DNA from: Petrosia ficiformis
Taxonomy: Eukaryota; Porifera; Demospongiae; Haplosclerida; Petrosiidae
Length of the DNA: 64,000 nt
Reading direction: 5' to 3'
NCBI GenBank assembly: GCA_947044365.1
Contig: OX345636.1
Location: forward strand, 37,163,212-37,227,211
Within the stretch, counting starts at the first letter, position 1; each line of letters starts with the position of its first letter. The notes below the pieces were generated by a model. That model worked only from the letters and a program-made list of their open reading frames with translations, ran no database searches and was not told where the DNA came from. The position numbers and the translations under genes are program-made. Shown here one piece after another: positions 25,801 to 34,561 of this stretch.

Positions 25801-28800
25801 TTTTTGAAACAAACTAGAAAATCTATTGACACACTGCAAGAGCAACTAATTGAACTACCATTAGCAATAGGTGACCATGAATGGAATCTGTAAAGGACAA
25901 AAAAATTGCACTACGAAGAACATAGAAATAAGATATAAATCTTCATTGGCACCCATTTGCACAAATGAGATCCCTTGGACTCCTGACTGCATTGCCATGG
26001 AAGGAATGTTCATGATTAATACAACTCATTAAACAACCACAAAACCCTTTCTGATTACTGTAAGTTTCTATTCACAAGATATATTCTTTCACAGTTTTAA
26101 AAGGGTACCAATGAAAATCATGTAATTTTAAAAAAATCCAAATCAAATAAAAAGCACTCCGAAATCATTCAAACAGAAAAGAAGAGATGCAAAAGCTATA
26201 ATTGTAAATGATCATTACTGTGATGATCTGACATCAAATACTAACATTTTTCCTGGAAAATGGCACGAAACCTTTCTCAATTGTCGAGAATTCAATCGTA
26301 ACGTAACCTTCAACCTCACTGGCAGGATGCTTTGAAGGAGATATATCCAATACAGCATGGTTTGTCACAGGCAGCAATCGTCCTCAACCAGACCCTGCTT
26401 ATACCTGTAATGCATAGGAAACAGACACAAGAATTTGGCTCCATGTCAAGCAAACTAAATTTCAAAGTATACTGTTAATATCACCTGATACAGATGTATC
26501 ATCAGGTTGCGATTACATTTCAAGTAACATTGGCAAAGCAAGCTTTTTGAGATATTTTTTCCAGTATACTTCTTTTATTACATCGAATAAACCCAAAACT
26601 CCAGGAACACTTGCAGATACTAGTTTAAAAGAGAAAACATATGAAATTGCATTTATTCGACTTATTGGCACAATTTATTTTAAGAAACATGCAACTGGCT
26701 TTGAAACTTTATCTCCAGAAACACATTTCCACAAATTTATTACCCACAGCCAAACCATTAAAGAACAACATTTAAATTAGTTAAATGACAAGGCAAAACA
26801 TCAGGGACAGAATAAAATTTGAAAATGAAATGATACCGTCTACTGATGCTTTGTACCTTCATTGGAAGAGAAGTTGTTGGATTTCTCATGTGGTAGCAGG
26901 CTGATAAGAACACAATGGTCCTTGAAGATATCATAAATTATGGCTGGAGATTGGATGATGGCAATATTACGGTGGTTTGGGACACAGATGAAAATATGCA
27001 GTGGATTCCCAAAAGGGTGGAAATACTGCTTCAATTATGTAAATGCAAGGCAAGGTGCAGTTGCAAGAAGAACAAGGAAATCTATAGGGAAGGATGTCAA
27101 TGCATAAACTGCAAACACTGAAGACTTGCAAAATGAAAGTAGCATATATAAAGGATGGGAAGAATTGTACGATAATTGGCTAGATGATGAAGACTTTGAT
27201 GAACTTGTTGATTTGATTTTAAATGATGATGATATTTACCAGGAAATTTAACAAATGATGAGAGTCTAGATTAATTTTTTGAAACTCTTTAATGACATTT
27301 GAGTTATTATTTTCTTAACAGTGTATACAATTGTGTTTGTATATATATATAAATTATAATTATATATATAGTATTATAACCAGTAATATTTCATTTCTGG
27401 CAAAACAAATTAAATCCACAAAATTTAAATCAGAAATGAAATTATGTGACTAGTCATTAACAAGTTATACATACATGCATCATTCACAAATGAAAAGAAT
27501 ACATAACTACCAAACAATAATGCAAAACTCTTTTTGTTCTCATTACTGAGATATCCAATGAAATGTGAGACAATAAATGTAGCAAACATTGACTCATAGT
27601 AATGGATATATCATTATTACTTCAAAACTTACTTAAAATAGGTAATTATACTTCATAATCATGTAGAAGTTAGAAATCAGCCGAAAAATATATTTTAAAA
27701 GTCACTAGCACCAGGTTCTTTAGAGCGGTCCCTTTCAGCAAAAAGTTGCCATTGATAACGTCACACTGCAAATAAAACTCTCACTTGAGCTTCCACTGGC
27801 GAAATAACTGCACGTGTTATTTCAAACACAAATATATATATATTCATATATTAATAATTATATAAATGTTGAATTTCTTTACTTTTTGATTTTAATTTTA
27901 ACTCGTGAACACTCAGAGCCATTCCAGAACTCTTTTCAGCTGCACAATTCACTAGTGAAAGAGGGTGTTAATTAGAGTACGCATGCGCATAATTACAGCT
28001 TTTAGCCTGGAGACCACCCCCTATCCCACACCCAAAATGGCAGTTAAGTGGGAAGGGCCTGGTATCAGCTGGCAAAGGTCATGGCAATGAATAATTCATA
28101 TGGGGTCATGTTATGAAATGATGTAATTATAATAAGTGAAAACTGACATGTAAATTCTGGCAAATGGGCCTCATCAATGTATAGCTGCAGCAATAATTCT
28201 CTCAGTCCAAATTTTAGAAACTCCAGCTAGCTGACAATATGGCCTCTGCAGTACCATAAACTAGTGGTATGTGACCAGCACAAATTTTACTAATCACTTA
28301 CTAGTCTTGCTGCTCTTCACCAATGAAGCCTGCATTGATCCTTTTCCTCTGCATCAGCACCACTTGATTCTTCATTATGACAACAAGTGGAGATATTGCA
28401 AAGACTATTGGAGAAGTTCTCTGTCCAAGATACACAGATAACCAAGGCAATGCTTGGTAAATCAATTTATCTGATATAAGCTAAGGAAGGAACAGACTGA
28501 AGCGATACCTTCTTTAGCTTATATCAGATAAATTTAGAGAAATCAGCAAAAGCAGGCCTCCATTTACCAGAGTTTACATACTTATTATGATTACATCATT
28601 TTATTGTGACTGCATATGAATTATTCATTGTCCATGAAATCGTGAACACAAACATGACCTTAGCCAGCTGATACCAGGCTCTTCCTGCTTAACCACCATT
28701 TTGCATGCGAAATAGGGCGCAGTCTCCAGGCTATACAGCTCTAGGGCCAGCCCGGCCCCACTTTCAATGAAGGTGGGGCTGTATGTGCTCACACTCACGA

Positions 28801-29686
28801 GCACTTGGCGATTTGCTCACATGCACTGCATGATCTGCTCACGAGCATTAGGTGATCTGATTGCGAGCGTCCCTTAAGTTGCATCTGCAGTGTACTGTAC
28901 ATGTACACATGTACATGTATGTGTGGTATGTGTATACTCTTCAAACTATTATAGTTTGAATTTGATTGATAAACGAGTCTGTCTGCTTTCACTTCCTTCT
29001 CTCTCTGTCTCTCTCTTTCTCCAGGATGTTTTTTTGATGTGTTTTTCTCTAGTAAGTCCTGCTTCATATGAAAATGTTCGAGAAAAGGTATTTCATGTTA
29101 TTAATGTTAAAATCATGTTACCATATATTTCTCAGTGGTATCCAGAAATTATTCGTCATTGTCCAAACACACCGATAATACTTGTTGGAGTAAAACTAGA
29201 ATTACGAGATGACAAAGAGACAATTGAGTTCCTCAAAGAGATACAATTGTCTCCTATTTCATATACTCAGGTGAAGATCAATGTTTGTTGAGGAAGAGAG
29301 ACAATTCATGTAACCTGGTATTCAGTAAAATCTACAGCATGTTAATGGCCATTGGTTCAATTTAGTTACTAGGTTGTGTGGAACCTTAATCAAATCCTGA
29401 TAACCCTTCAATTACTTCTACATCTTTATTAACCTAGACCACACCAATTTAATTGATTAATGTTATGAACAGTTACTGGTATATAATTTAAGGACAATAT
29501 TGTTATTAATATTATAGTTATTTATTCTTACAGGGTCTTGAAATGATGAAAGAAATTGGTGCAGTCAAATATCTTGAATGTTCAGCTGTGACTCGTAAGG
29601 GTTTGAAAACTGTATTTGACGAGGCTATCCGAGCAGTTTTACAGCCCCAGAAAATATCCGAAAAAAGTGGGTGTTCTTTGCTGTAA
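10099..29686 (+). CDS. Rac-like small GTPase with altered P-loop and G4 motif
   Basis: Seven exons with GT..AG junctions and matching phases: 10099-10133, 13070-13141, 16316-16386, 16614-16660, 29025-29087, 29136-29270, 29534-29686; 192 codons including stop, the length of Rac1. The start [12 protein letters not shown] is the canonical Rac N-terminus. Switch I (YIPTV-FDNYS), switch II (WDTSGQEDYD), the insert-region stretch ([13 protein letters not shown]) and the C-terminal [19 protein letters not shown] are all clearly Rac family. The tail GCSLL is a CaaX box ending in Leu, predicting geranylgeranylation and membrane attachment. Oddities: P-loop GDGDVDKT where Rac has GDGAVGKT (A13D, G15D) and VKLE where Rac has TKLD (T115V, D118E). 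Both changes hit residues that hold the nucleotide. An AATAAA lies at 29829-29834. Intron 4 is 12.4 kb and full of transposons. It could be a regulatory pseudo-GTPase or a decaying duplicate; the intact frame and splice sites favour expression. Confidence 0.9.
10375..10560. repeat. Dispersed repeat (paired with 29855-30060), intron 1
   Basis: Starts tttattcatgttcaggagtc and contains ataaactatacaaattgt. The same block, about 80% alike by eye, follows the last exon of this gene at 29855-30060, so related copies sit near both ends of the gene in direct orientation. Confidence 0.55.
11380..12370. repeat. Dispersed repeat, family X copy 2 (intron 1)
   Basis: Shares three blocks with 5300-5990: gttagtagagctgtggtaac (11398), cacacacaatactggacact (11620) and gaaagccagtgatataaaaa (12310). 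Between them the sequence is AT-rich with short frames (11806-12135 minus, 12369-12560 plus) that look like no known protein. Confidence 0.5.
12595..12935 (-). pseudogene. Helix-turn-helix transposase N-terminus remnant (intron 1)
   Basis: The minus strand parallels the better copy at 30490-30890. It shares the stretch coding for [11 protein letters not shown] and KLDGSSF in that copy, but has lost about 35 bp in the middle. No intact frame remains. Confidence 0.5.
13545..13765. repeat. Low-complexity tract rich in tattatgtacatgt
   Basis: Imperfect repeats of the word tatgtacatgt in intron 2. The overlapping Tyr/Cys/Met-rich frames at 13549-13861 are products of this simple sequence, not genes. 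Confidence 0.75.
13770..15100. other. Intron 2 sequence, no gene seen
   Basis: AT-rich. It contains a stretch of tttagttatagtt words (14210-14330), also found in the element at 58032-58468, and a purine-rich stretch (14030-15080, many aagagaa words). No protein frame is supported. Confidence 0.4.
15140..15960. mobile_element. Non-autonomous repeat, family Y copy 1
   Basis: Starts cgcagtgcagaaccctcgcc and shares a chain of blocks with 37755-38330: tgactgtaataataattatt, acagcaataggcttcaagca, aaaacagaaaggttgtaac, tattgttacttttgatcctt, ttcataggtttgctggaatt. The second copy ends gcgggcgagggtta, the inverse of its start, so the ends are short inverted repeats. Here the right end carries an extra stretch (15690-15940). 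Confidence 0.6.
16145..16314 (+). repeat. Long polypyrimidine tract at the exon 3 acceptor
   Basis: About 165 bp almost entirely C and T, made of ctccctc and cctccac words, ending directly in ccctttttag at the acceptor of Rac-like exon 3. The Pro/Ser/Leu-rich frames covering it (16107-16391) are artefacts of this tract plus the exon. Confidence 0.8.
16729..17098. repeat. (ATGT)n microsatellite
   Basis: Long imperfect array of atgt with a few ttat and tata variants in intron 4. It creates overlapping Met/Tyr/Val/Cys-rich frames on one strand and His/Thr/Ile-rich frames on the other, none of them genes. Shorter tracts of the same kind lie at 17618-17715 and 17805-17930. Confidence 0.9.
17119..17215. 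repeat. Hairpin inverted repeat
   Basis: Arms ggtgaatataagacct and aggtcttatattcgcc enclose a second inverted pair (cagccctgagatatcagcct / gagggctgatattgaga). It is about 97 bp, in intron 4. Likely a foldback MITE. Confidence 0.6.
18455..18608. repeat. Hairpin inverted repeat ('ataaagcat...tgctttat')
   Basis: Arms of about 70 bp: ataaagcatcgttacgagta, gggaaatagtgcacgagggg and gggtcgagaaactcatgcag are answered on the right by ctgtatgaggttacgagacc, cactcctcatgcactatttcc and cgagtatatggtgctttat. The short loop reads cacgaggtgtagccgag. It directly precedes the Crypton remnant. Confidence 0.75.
18610..19918 (+). pseudogene. Crypton-type tyrosine recombinase remnant (DUF3504/KIAA1958-like)
   Basis: Three frame-broken pieces in transposase order. 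The first (18568-19026) has a Lys/Arg-rich lead, then [17 protein letters not shown], the start of the core-binding domain. The second (about 19015-19290) reads [17 protein letters not shown] and later [13 protein letters not shown]. The third (19610-19918) reads [19 protein letters not shown] then RYYERT, which is the C-terminal recombinase motif with GHHS and the tyrosine region. Stops and frame changes separate them and part of the catalytic domain near 19300-19600 is eroded. Cryptons move by a tyrosine recombinase rather than a DDE enzyme. The copy lies in intron 4 of the Rac-like gene, in the same orientation, and cannot be active. Confidence 0.75.
19920..20334. other. Intron 4 sequence, no gene seen
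   Basis: AT-rich tail after the Crypton remnant, ending in TA-rich simple sequence. Nothing is supported. Confidence 0.4.
20335..20515. repeat. Foldback MITE
   Basis: Inverted pairs: gtatgatggtgacatcatcc near the left end versus gatgtcaccatcatac near the right, and internal gaggtctatat / atatagacct repeats. It lies between TA-rich flanks. Confidence 0.65.
20533..20826. mobile_element. Palindromic MITE, family B copy 1
   Basis: An almost full-length palindrome of about 290 bp. Left arm: aataataaaaatcatttcc, aaaatgaaagatgtaggg, caaggttaggttggaccc, ttaaacaaaccacttccata, taaccctacataagtac. The right arm is its inverse, ending ttattattcttgt. Two more copies lie at 33465-33772 and 35898-36203. 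Confidence 0.85.
21110..25030 (+). pseudogene. Degraded Ty3/gypsy retrotransposon gag-pol
   Basis: Recognisable domains in gypsy order, each broken by frameshifts or stops: a gag region from about 21120; a zinc-knuckle region near 21710-21810 ([15 protein letters not shown] then [10 protein letters not shown] in another frame); protease near 21966 ([14 protein letters not shown]); reverse transcriptase at 22430-22960 with a VDDILVF catalytic box near 22780; RNase H near 23210 ([13 protein letters not shown]); integrase from about 24290 with zinc-binding and core parts ([36 protein letters not shown]) and the downstream stretch [20 protein letters not shown]. Integrase after RNase H identifies Ty3/gypsy rather than copia. 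I found no paired long terminal repeats. About 450 bp between RNase H and integrase is foreign insertion. The copy is defective and lies in intron 4 of the Rac-like gene. Confidence 0.85.
23590..24010. repeat. Insertion inside the gypsy remnant (includes inverted family X fragment)
   Basis: Sequence between the RNase H and integrase parts with no pol similarity. The reverse complement of about 23820-23930 shares the blocks agccagtaatgt and gcttcgttagatgcggga with the family X repeats at 5350 and 12310. Confidence 0.5.
25080..27265 (+). pseudogene. Remnant of a CXC-tailed repeat-borne gene of unknown function
   Basis: Broken frames in one orientation. 25548-25817 reads [16 protein letters not shown] and a basic stretch. 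Near 26490-26760, [20 protein letters not shown] leads into [31 protein letters not shown] and [20 protein letters not shown]. The end (27035-27120) is a Cys-rich [12 protein letters not shown]...CQCINC motif, followed by an acidic patch ([12 protein letters not shown], other frame). I recall proteins of this layout repeated in cnidarian and sponge genomes, which suggests a transposon ORF, but I cannot name a superfamily. The Cys motif resembles a single tesmin/TSO1-type CXC half. Confidence 0.5.
27270..27990. other. Intron 4 sequence, no gene seen
   Basis: AT-rich with TA-rich simple tracts (27325-27370, 27830-27860). Nothing coding is supported. Confidence 0.4.
27996..28741. mobile_element. 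Foldback element with about 180-bp inverted arms
   Basis: The left arm (about 27996-28185) reads agcctggagaccacccccta, ggcctggtatcagctgg, atgaataattcatatg, gatgtaattataataagt. The right arm (about 28555-28741) is its diverged inverse, ending aggctatacagct. The centre holds another hairpin at 28460-28540 (ttatctgatataagctaa / ttagcttatatcagataa). No transposase. Confidence 0.75.
28745..29024. other. Intron 4 end: short degenerate tandem and pyrimidine tract
   Basis: 28795-28870 has three or four degenerate units of a word like tgctcacgagcattaggcgatc. Then tgtacatg simple sequence, then a ctctctgtctctctctttct tract that forms the polypyrimidine run of the exon 5 acceptor. Confidence 0.55.
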
Positions 29687-29854
29687 AATTAAAAACATGT
29701 TTCTACCTAAAGTGTTTGCTTATCAATTATCATTTGTTAATCTAAGAAGCTAATGTGCATATTTATATTGTATGCTGTTTAATTTGTAACCCATACTATA
29801 CAAAAGAAACTTGCCCAAAAGGAATGGCAATAAAAGGTATTTTATACATATAGT

Positions 29855-30060
29855 TTATTCATGTTCAGGAGTCACAAACGTTTGTAGTTATAACTTCCTT
29901 ATACGTCATCGTATTGACACGCAACAAAGACCATTCTACTTGTCGTAACTTGCCGAATCCAACGATGTGCGATACAATCGCAAATCATAAACTATATAAA
30001 TTGTACCATTAAGCTCCATGCTTAAGCACAGGAATTCCTAAGACCAAAAGGAATTTACAA
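29855..30060. repeat. Dispersed repeat (partner of 10375-10560)
   Basis: Starts tttattcatgttcaggagtc, just after the likely polyadenylation signal of the Rac-like gene. It shares its block order with the intron 1 copy. Confidence 0.55.
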
Positions 30061-30179
30061 GATACTTGAAAATAAGTGGCTTATAAGTGATACTATGTAA
30101 ACAATTATAATAATACAATTTATATACTGCAATTAAACAATTATAATAATACTTTGCAATTAAATATATATTATTTATA

Positions 30180-30895
30180 TCTATTCTCCATTACTGCTGA
30201 TGGTGCCATCTGATTCTGATTCTGAATTACTGCTTTCTTCCTCTAATAACTCATCTGATTCCCCTCCAAAGTGAATAATAAACTCCTCTATGTATTCTTC
30301 TTGTATCTAAATTCTATTTTTCCCAATATCCGTCCTCCTTTAAATAACATCTCTTTTAGAACCTGCAATAGCTTGTCCAGTGTTGGATACTCTTTTTTTC
30401 TCATAAAAACTCATGTACAAGTACGACGAATAGCATCAGTATCAAAGGCATCATCATCTACACGTTCTCTGCTTCTCTTATTTGGTGATGTAAAAGAACT
30501 TCCATCCAGCTTTCTTTCCTCTAGTAGGACACGGTTGACAGTGCGCTCTGAGAAGCCAGTAGCTTGAGCAGTTTTCTTACATAACTTCGGTGGAGTGTAC
30601 TTCTGTTTCTTACTTTGCCGATCAAAATAGTCATGTACATTGCAAATAATACTCTTCGGGGGTGCTCTTAACTCGTTTTCCCTTTGACATTGTCAATTCT
30701 ATATACAGATGCAGGTCGATAATCACAGCAACAGTTTCTCTGACTTTCCTGCCAAGACATGCGGGTATACACAAGGTAAGTACTGCCTCACATGAGAAAC
30801 CACAAACACGTAATAATTTTACATTCAAATGATGCAATTCTTCTGCTGTTGACTTCCACGACTTCTGAATGTGAATAGGCTATAGTAATTCTTGT
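30180..30895 (-). pseudogene. Helix-turn-helix (IS630/Tc-type) transposase N-terminal remnant
   Basis: The minus strand reads [36 protein letters not shown] and LEERKLDGSSFTSPNKR, then (other frame) YPTLDKLLQVLKEMLF. The GFSERTVNRVL pattern is a helix-turn-helix recognition helix as found at the start of IS630/Tc1-related and similar DDE transposases. The catalytic part is absent. A worse copy lies at 12595-12935. Confidence 0.55.
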
Positions 30896-31377
30896 TAGAG
30901 GCAGACAGCAATTAATGATGTAATGTAATTGCATGGTGCTTGTATCTCTTAAGTTGATCAGTCAAAAAGTGTACCTCTTTTATGCATTATGCCATTGCCT
31001 CTTTTCATAATTGACATCTTTAAACATAATCATACAACGTTTTTCTGTGTCATCAAAACCTCATAATTAATTATGATTAATTACCAGACCCGGGCCTTGT
31101 AATATTATCATAGGACCCTGCTTACCTCCATTTTACAATGAAACTAAAACAACACAAATGCCAAGACAGTTCTGCTAATGTGTCGGTTGGCTGCAGAATC
31201 ACATGGGTTTATAGTATATACATGCATGAGACACAACTATATTGGGTGTCTAGGCACCACACTTTAGTGACCTTGACTGCTTATAATGATGGGATTGGCT
31301 AGACAGTACAAGGTTTTACTTTAGACTTGGAATAGGCCATTATCCAATTCTCTAGAATGATTTACCTTTTTACTTTT

Positions 31378-32475
31378 ATTATGGCCCGTAGGGCCATCCC
31401 TATGATTGCTTTCCCACGGGTTCGATGTATGTTTATATATATATATATGTGTTTATATGTTTGTGTCACCTACGCGAGTATGCGTTGTATACGTAGTTAA
31501 GGAAGTTACATCATTCCCGGGGGCTCGGTCAATTAATGGGTGTGGCGTGTAAAAGAACGCGCGATCAAGCTCTACACACCAGCAGAAAGAAAGCTGTCGA
31601 TAGTGATGGGCGATACTACAAATTTCTATTCGATACGATATCGATCGATATTGCCCAAATATCAAGCATATCGATACGTATTTCGATTCGATATAGACCA
31701 TGCCCAAGACCACACCTCTAATTTTTATCACAAAAAAAAAAAAAACTCCCCAAAAAAGTAAGAAAAACACTTAAAACAGATCGATCATGCTTCACAGTTG
31801 TTCAGGAAAAAGAACATGTTGATGTTTTTAGGCTTGATCCTATTTCTTCTTGCTGAGATAAGTTCCCCTGCCTTGCTGAACAGTCTTTCTGATGGGACAG
31901 AAGTGGCAACTGTACAAAGATAAATTAACTCTTGCTACCTTTTCCAACATGGGGAAAGCTTGAAAATTTTGCTTCCACCATAGAAAAGCATATGTGCTGA
32001 TTGCACGCGCGCTCGCTGTACTAAAAAAACTAGCTAGCAATTAATATAACCAGTGGTTAGTTAATGGTTAGTTGATTAATATTAGTTTATTAACTGTAAT
32101 AAATAGGCGTGGTTATCGTATCGAAAACCTCGTTTTTCATTTCTCGATTCAATATTGTATCGATACTGTAAAATATCGCGTGTATCGATAACAGTATCGA
32201 TATATCGCCCATCACTAGCTGTCGAGCTTACGTAGAAACTGGAACTAATAGGTAGCTATTCTGCCTGAAATATATTCCTATAAGTTCTACAAGGTCCTTT
32301 GAAAGGTCAGGAGAGTAGATAATCAAAATAATAACTGTGATAAGCTGTTGTCTTTCATGCTTGATAAAGTCAGCCATGATTACTGAATGCTGGACACCAC
32401 AAAGCAGTCATAAGGATACTTTTATCTTCACTTAAATTTGTAAAGCAATCATAGGGATGTTTTTTTCTCTATATA
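31378..32475. mobile_element. DNA element with 'gcccgtagggccatcccta' end, copy 2, split by a hAT insertion
   Basis: The left end atggcccgtagggccatccc and the block gtatgcgttgtatacgtagt match copy 1 at 2997-4070. The right end aagcaatcatagggatgttt is the inverse of the left motif catccctatgattgctt. The middle is interrupted by the hAT element at 31601-32217. Confidence 0.65.
31601..32217 (-). mobile_element. hAT element remnant with 8-bp target duplication
   Basis: Terminal inverted repeats tagtgatgggcgata and tatatcgcccatcacta. The 8-bp sequence gctgtcga stands directly outside both ends (31593-31600 and 32218-32225), the expected hAT target duplication. The minus-strand frame at 31840-32040 reads WWKQNFQAFPMLEKVARVN, a worn hAT dimerisation domain (usually WWK..FP.L..LAR..L). 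The rest of the transposase is deleted. Left and right thirds are rich in the palindromic words cgatatcg and tatcgata. Confidence 0.85.
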
Positions 32476-32479
32476 CAAG

Positions 32480-33460
32480 TACTTGTAAGGCATTTGACAA
32501 TTATTTCTTGATTTATTTTAAGTAGGATGCATTCACATTCACCATGATTACCAGTAATCTTTTTACCTGCACAATTTTCATATAATTATCCTTCCATCCT
32601 TTTTGTGTGCCACATTTCAATCTTTTGTTTCATTATTGAGTTACAATACATTAATGTATTAACTTTATGAAATTAAACTATACACTACGGTACACATAAA
32701 ATCATTAACAGACTTTAGTATCACATTTGAATTATGTTATGCAACATAAGTATAATCAACAATATCCTATGGAGTACATACTTGAAAATAATCATTAAAC
32801 AAATGAAAAGATTACATAATAACACATTAAAGAAAACATGTAGTTTACTTGAAGCATGCCAAACCAATGGGCAATTAAACTTGTTTGTTGTCCTGAGGCA
32901 AATTATCTATAGTTAACTAAAACAACACTAACTTTATCAATGCATAGTTGTTAATTTTGAGAATTGTAGTGAGTATGAACAATGGAGTCTACAGCTTGTT
33001 TATAAATCTGCTATCATTAAAATCATTAATTGATTGCAGAATAGATATTTAGAAGGTATTTCAGTAACACTTGTTTAGAGTTGTGTTAATTCCAGCAATT
33101 AACAATATATTAGCAAAAACAGATTGTTAACATTGGATGAAGAGATTTTTGGAAAAACTGTTGTATTCAAGTGCTCGCTATTTGATTGTATAAAATACCT
33201 GAATAGTAAGTATTTAAACGCAAGCCTTTGAATTGGTGCTTATAATTCTTAAACTGATCAGTCGAAAAGTGTAGACAGTATAAAACTAATAGACTACTAA
33301 ATAAGTAATTTCATCTAAATCCTGTAAACAGCTGTACCTTTGTGCTTAAGGCATTTGATAATTCTTTCTTGATCTCTTACATCAATGTATAACTATTTGA
33401 GAATTAGTGTAATAATGAGCATGAATAATGAATAATCTGCAAATCACTTATAAGTTCTAG
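32480..33460. other. Intergenic sequence, no confident exon
   Basis: AT-rich. Around 33030-33060 a stretch (attgattgcag then aatagatatttagaag then gtatttcagtaacac) has the same flanks as the mini-exons at 36.5 kb and may be a decayed relative of them. Blocks at 33240-33330 resemble 30950-30990 and 38490-38600, pointing to old internal duplications. Confidence 0.35.
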
Positions 33461-33464
33461 AATA

Positions 33465-33772
33465 ATAAAAAACATTTCCAATAAAAATGAAAGGAGATGT
33501 AAGGAAGTCAAAACTCAAAAAGCGTGCGAACAAGGTTAGGTGGGACCCAAAATTAAACAAACCACTTCCATATAACCCTCCCTACATACGTACAGCTCTT
33601 TGTTTTTTGCTTTATAGTGGTTTAAGTACTTATGTTGGGTTATATGGAAGTGGTTTGTTTAATTTTGGGTCCTACCTAACCTTGTTCGCATGCTTTTTGG
33701 ATTTTGACATCCCTACATCTTCTTTCATTTTTATTGGAAATGTTTTTTATTATTCTTGTTTCCATTGTTTTT
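33465..33772. mobile_element. Palindromic MITE, family B copy 2
   Basis: Same palindrome as 20533-20826: aataataaaaaacatttcc at the left, ccacttccatataaccctcc near the centre, and the inverse to ttattattcttgt at the right. It forms the outer end of the left arm of the inverted duplication. Confidence 0.85.
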
Positions 33773-33856
33773 TTTCCTGAAAGGTGTGAATATTTTTTAT
33801 ATATTGCAGAAATACTGGTGTACGTTTGTTCAATAATAAAGGTCAGTCTTTTGTAT

Positions 33857-34561
33857 ACAGTGGAACCTCTAATAACGAAACTTCTCTTTAACGAAAACCT
33901 CTGTATATAATGAAAATATTGCAATGTACTGACTTGTTTTCCTACTTAAATGATGATAATGCAACCTTCCTTTAACGAAAACCTCTCTGTTACGAAATAA
34001 CAAAAGATCTTTACTACACCAAGTTCGATTTTCACTTCCATTTAACCAAAGAGGTGTGGCTATGCATGCGCACATCTACCTATCATACATAACAATGGTT
34101 AAGAATTATTTTTTATTTTATAATAAAACAATAGTCTAAAGTAAATTTGAATTGTGGAGAGAGGCAAATAGCTCTTTAAGTTTCTTGACAAAAGGCTCGG
34201 GTCCATAAAACTTGTACATGCAGGGCACTTCAAGACCGTAACCAGCACCTTTATTAACTTTGTCTCCTGTCACTGTGGCAAATCCCTTGTTGTAATCTCT
34301 CTGGAGAACATAGGTTACTACGTTTGAATTAGTATCTCTGTCCAGTACACTAATAGATAAAATTGCAATTCTGAATGGTGCAAACAGTAAACAAACAACT
34401 TTAGATGGTTTCTTTAATTAATTAGGCCGGACACTATAACCAACCCTTATTGTCATTAATTTTTTTTGTTTCATGATAAGTAATATTAAAACCTCTCTTA
34501 AATGAAAACCTCTTAATAATGAAAAAATTTGGCTGTCCCAAAAGTTTGAGGTTCCACTGTA
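33857..34561. mobile_element. Tigger/pogo-like MITE
   Basis: Ends acagtggaacctc and gaggttccactgt are perfect inverses flanked by TA. The cagtggaacctc end is typical of pogo/Tigger elements. The interior has two inverted subsets of aacgaaaacctct. No transposase frame. It is absent from the partner arm at 35.7 kb, which gives a clean empty site. Confidence 0.8.

Noticed and set aside
28795..28900. Degenerate tgctcacgagc units as a regulatory array
   Set aside because: Only three or four poor units, no known factor motif, adjacent to simple sequence.
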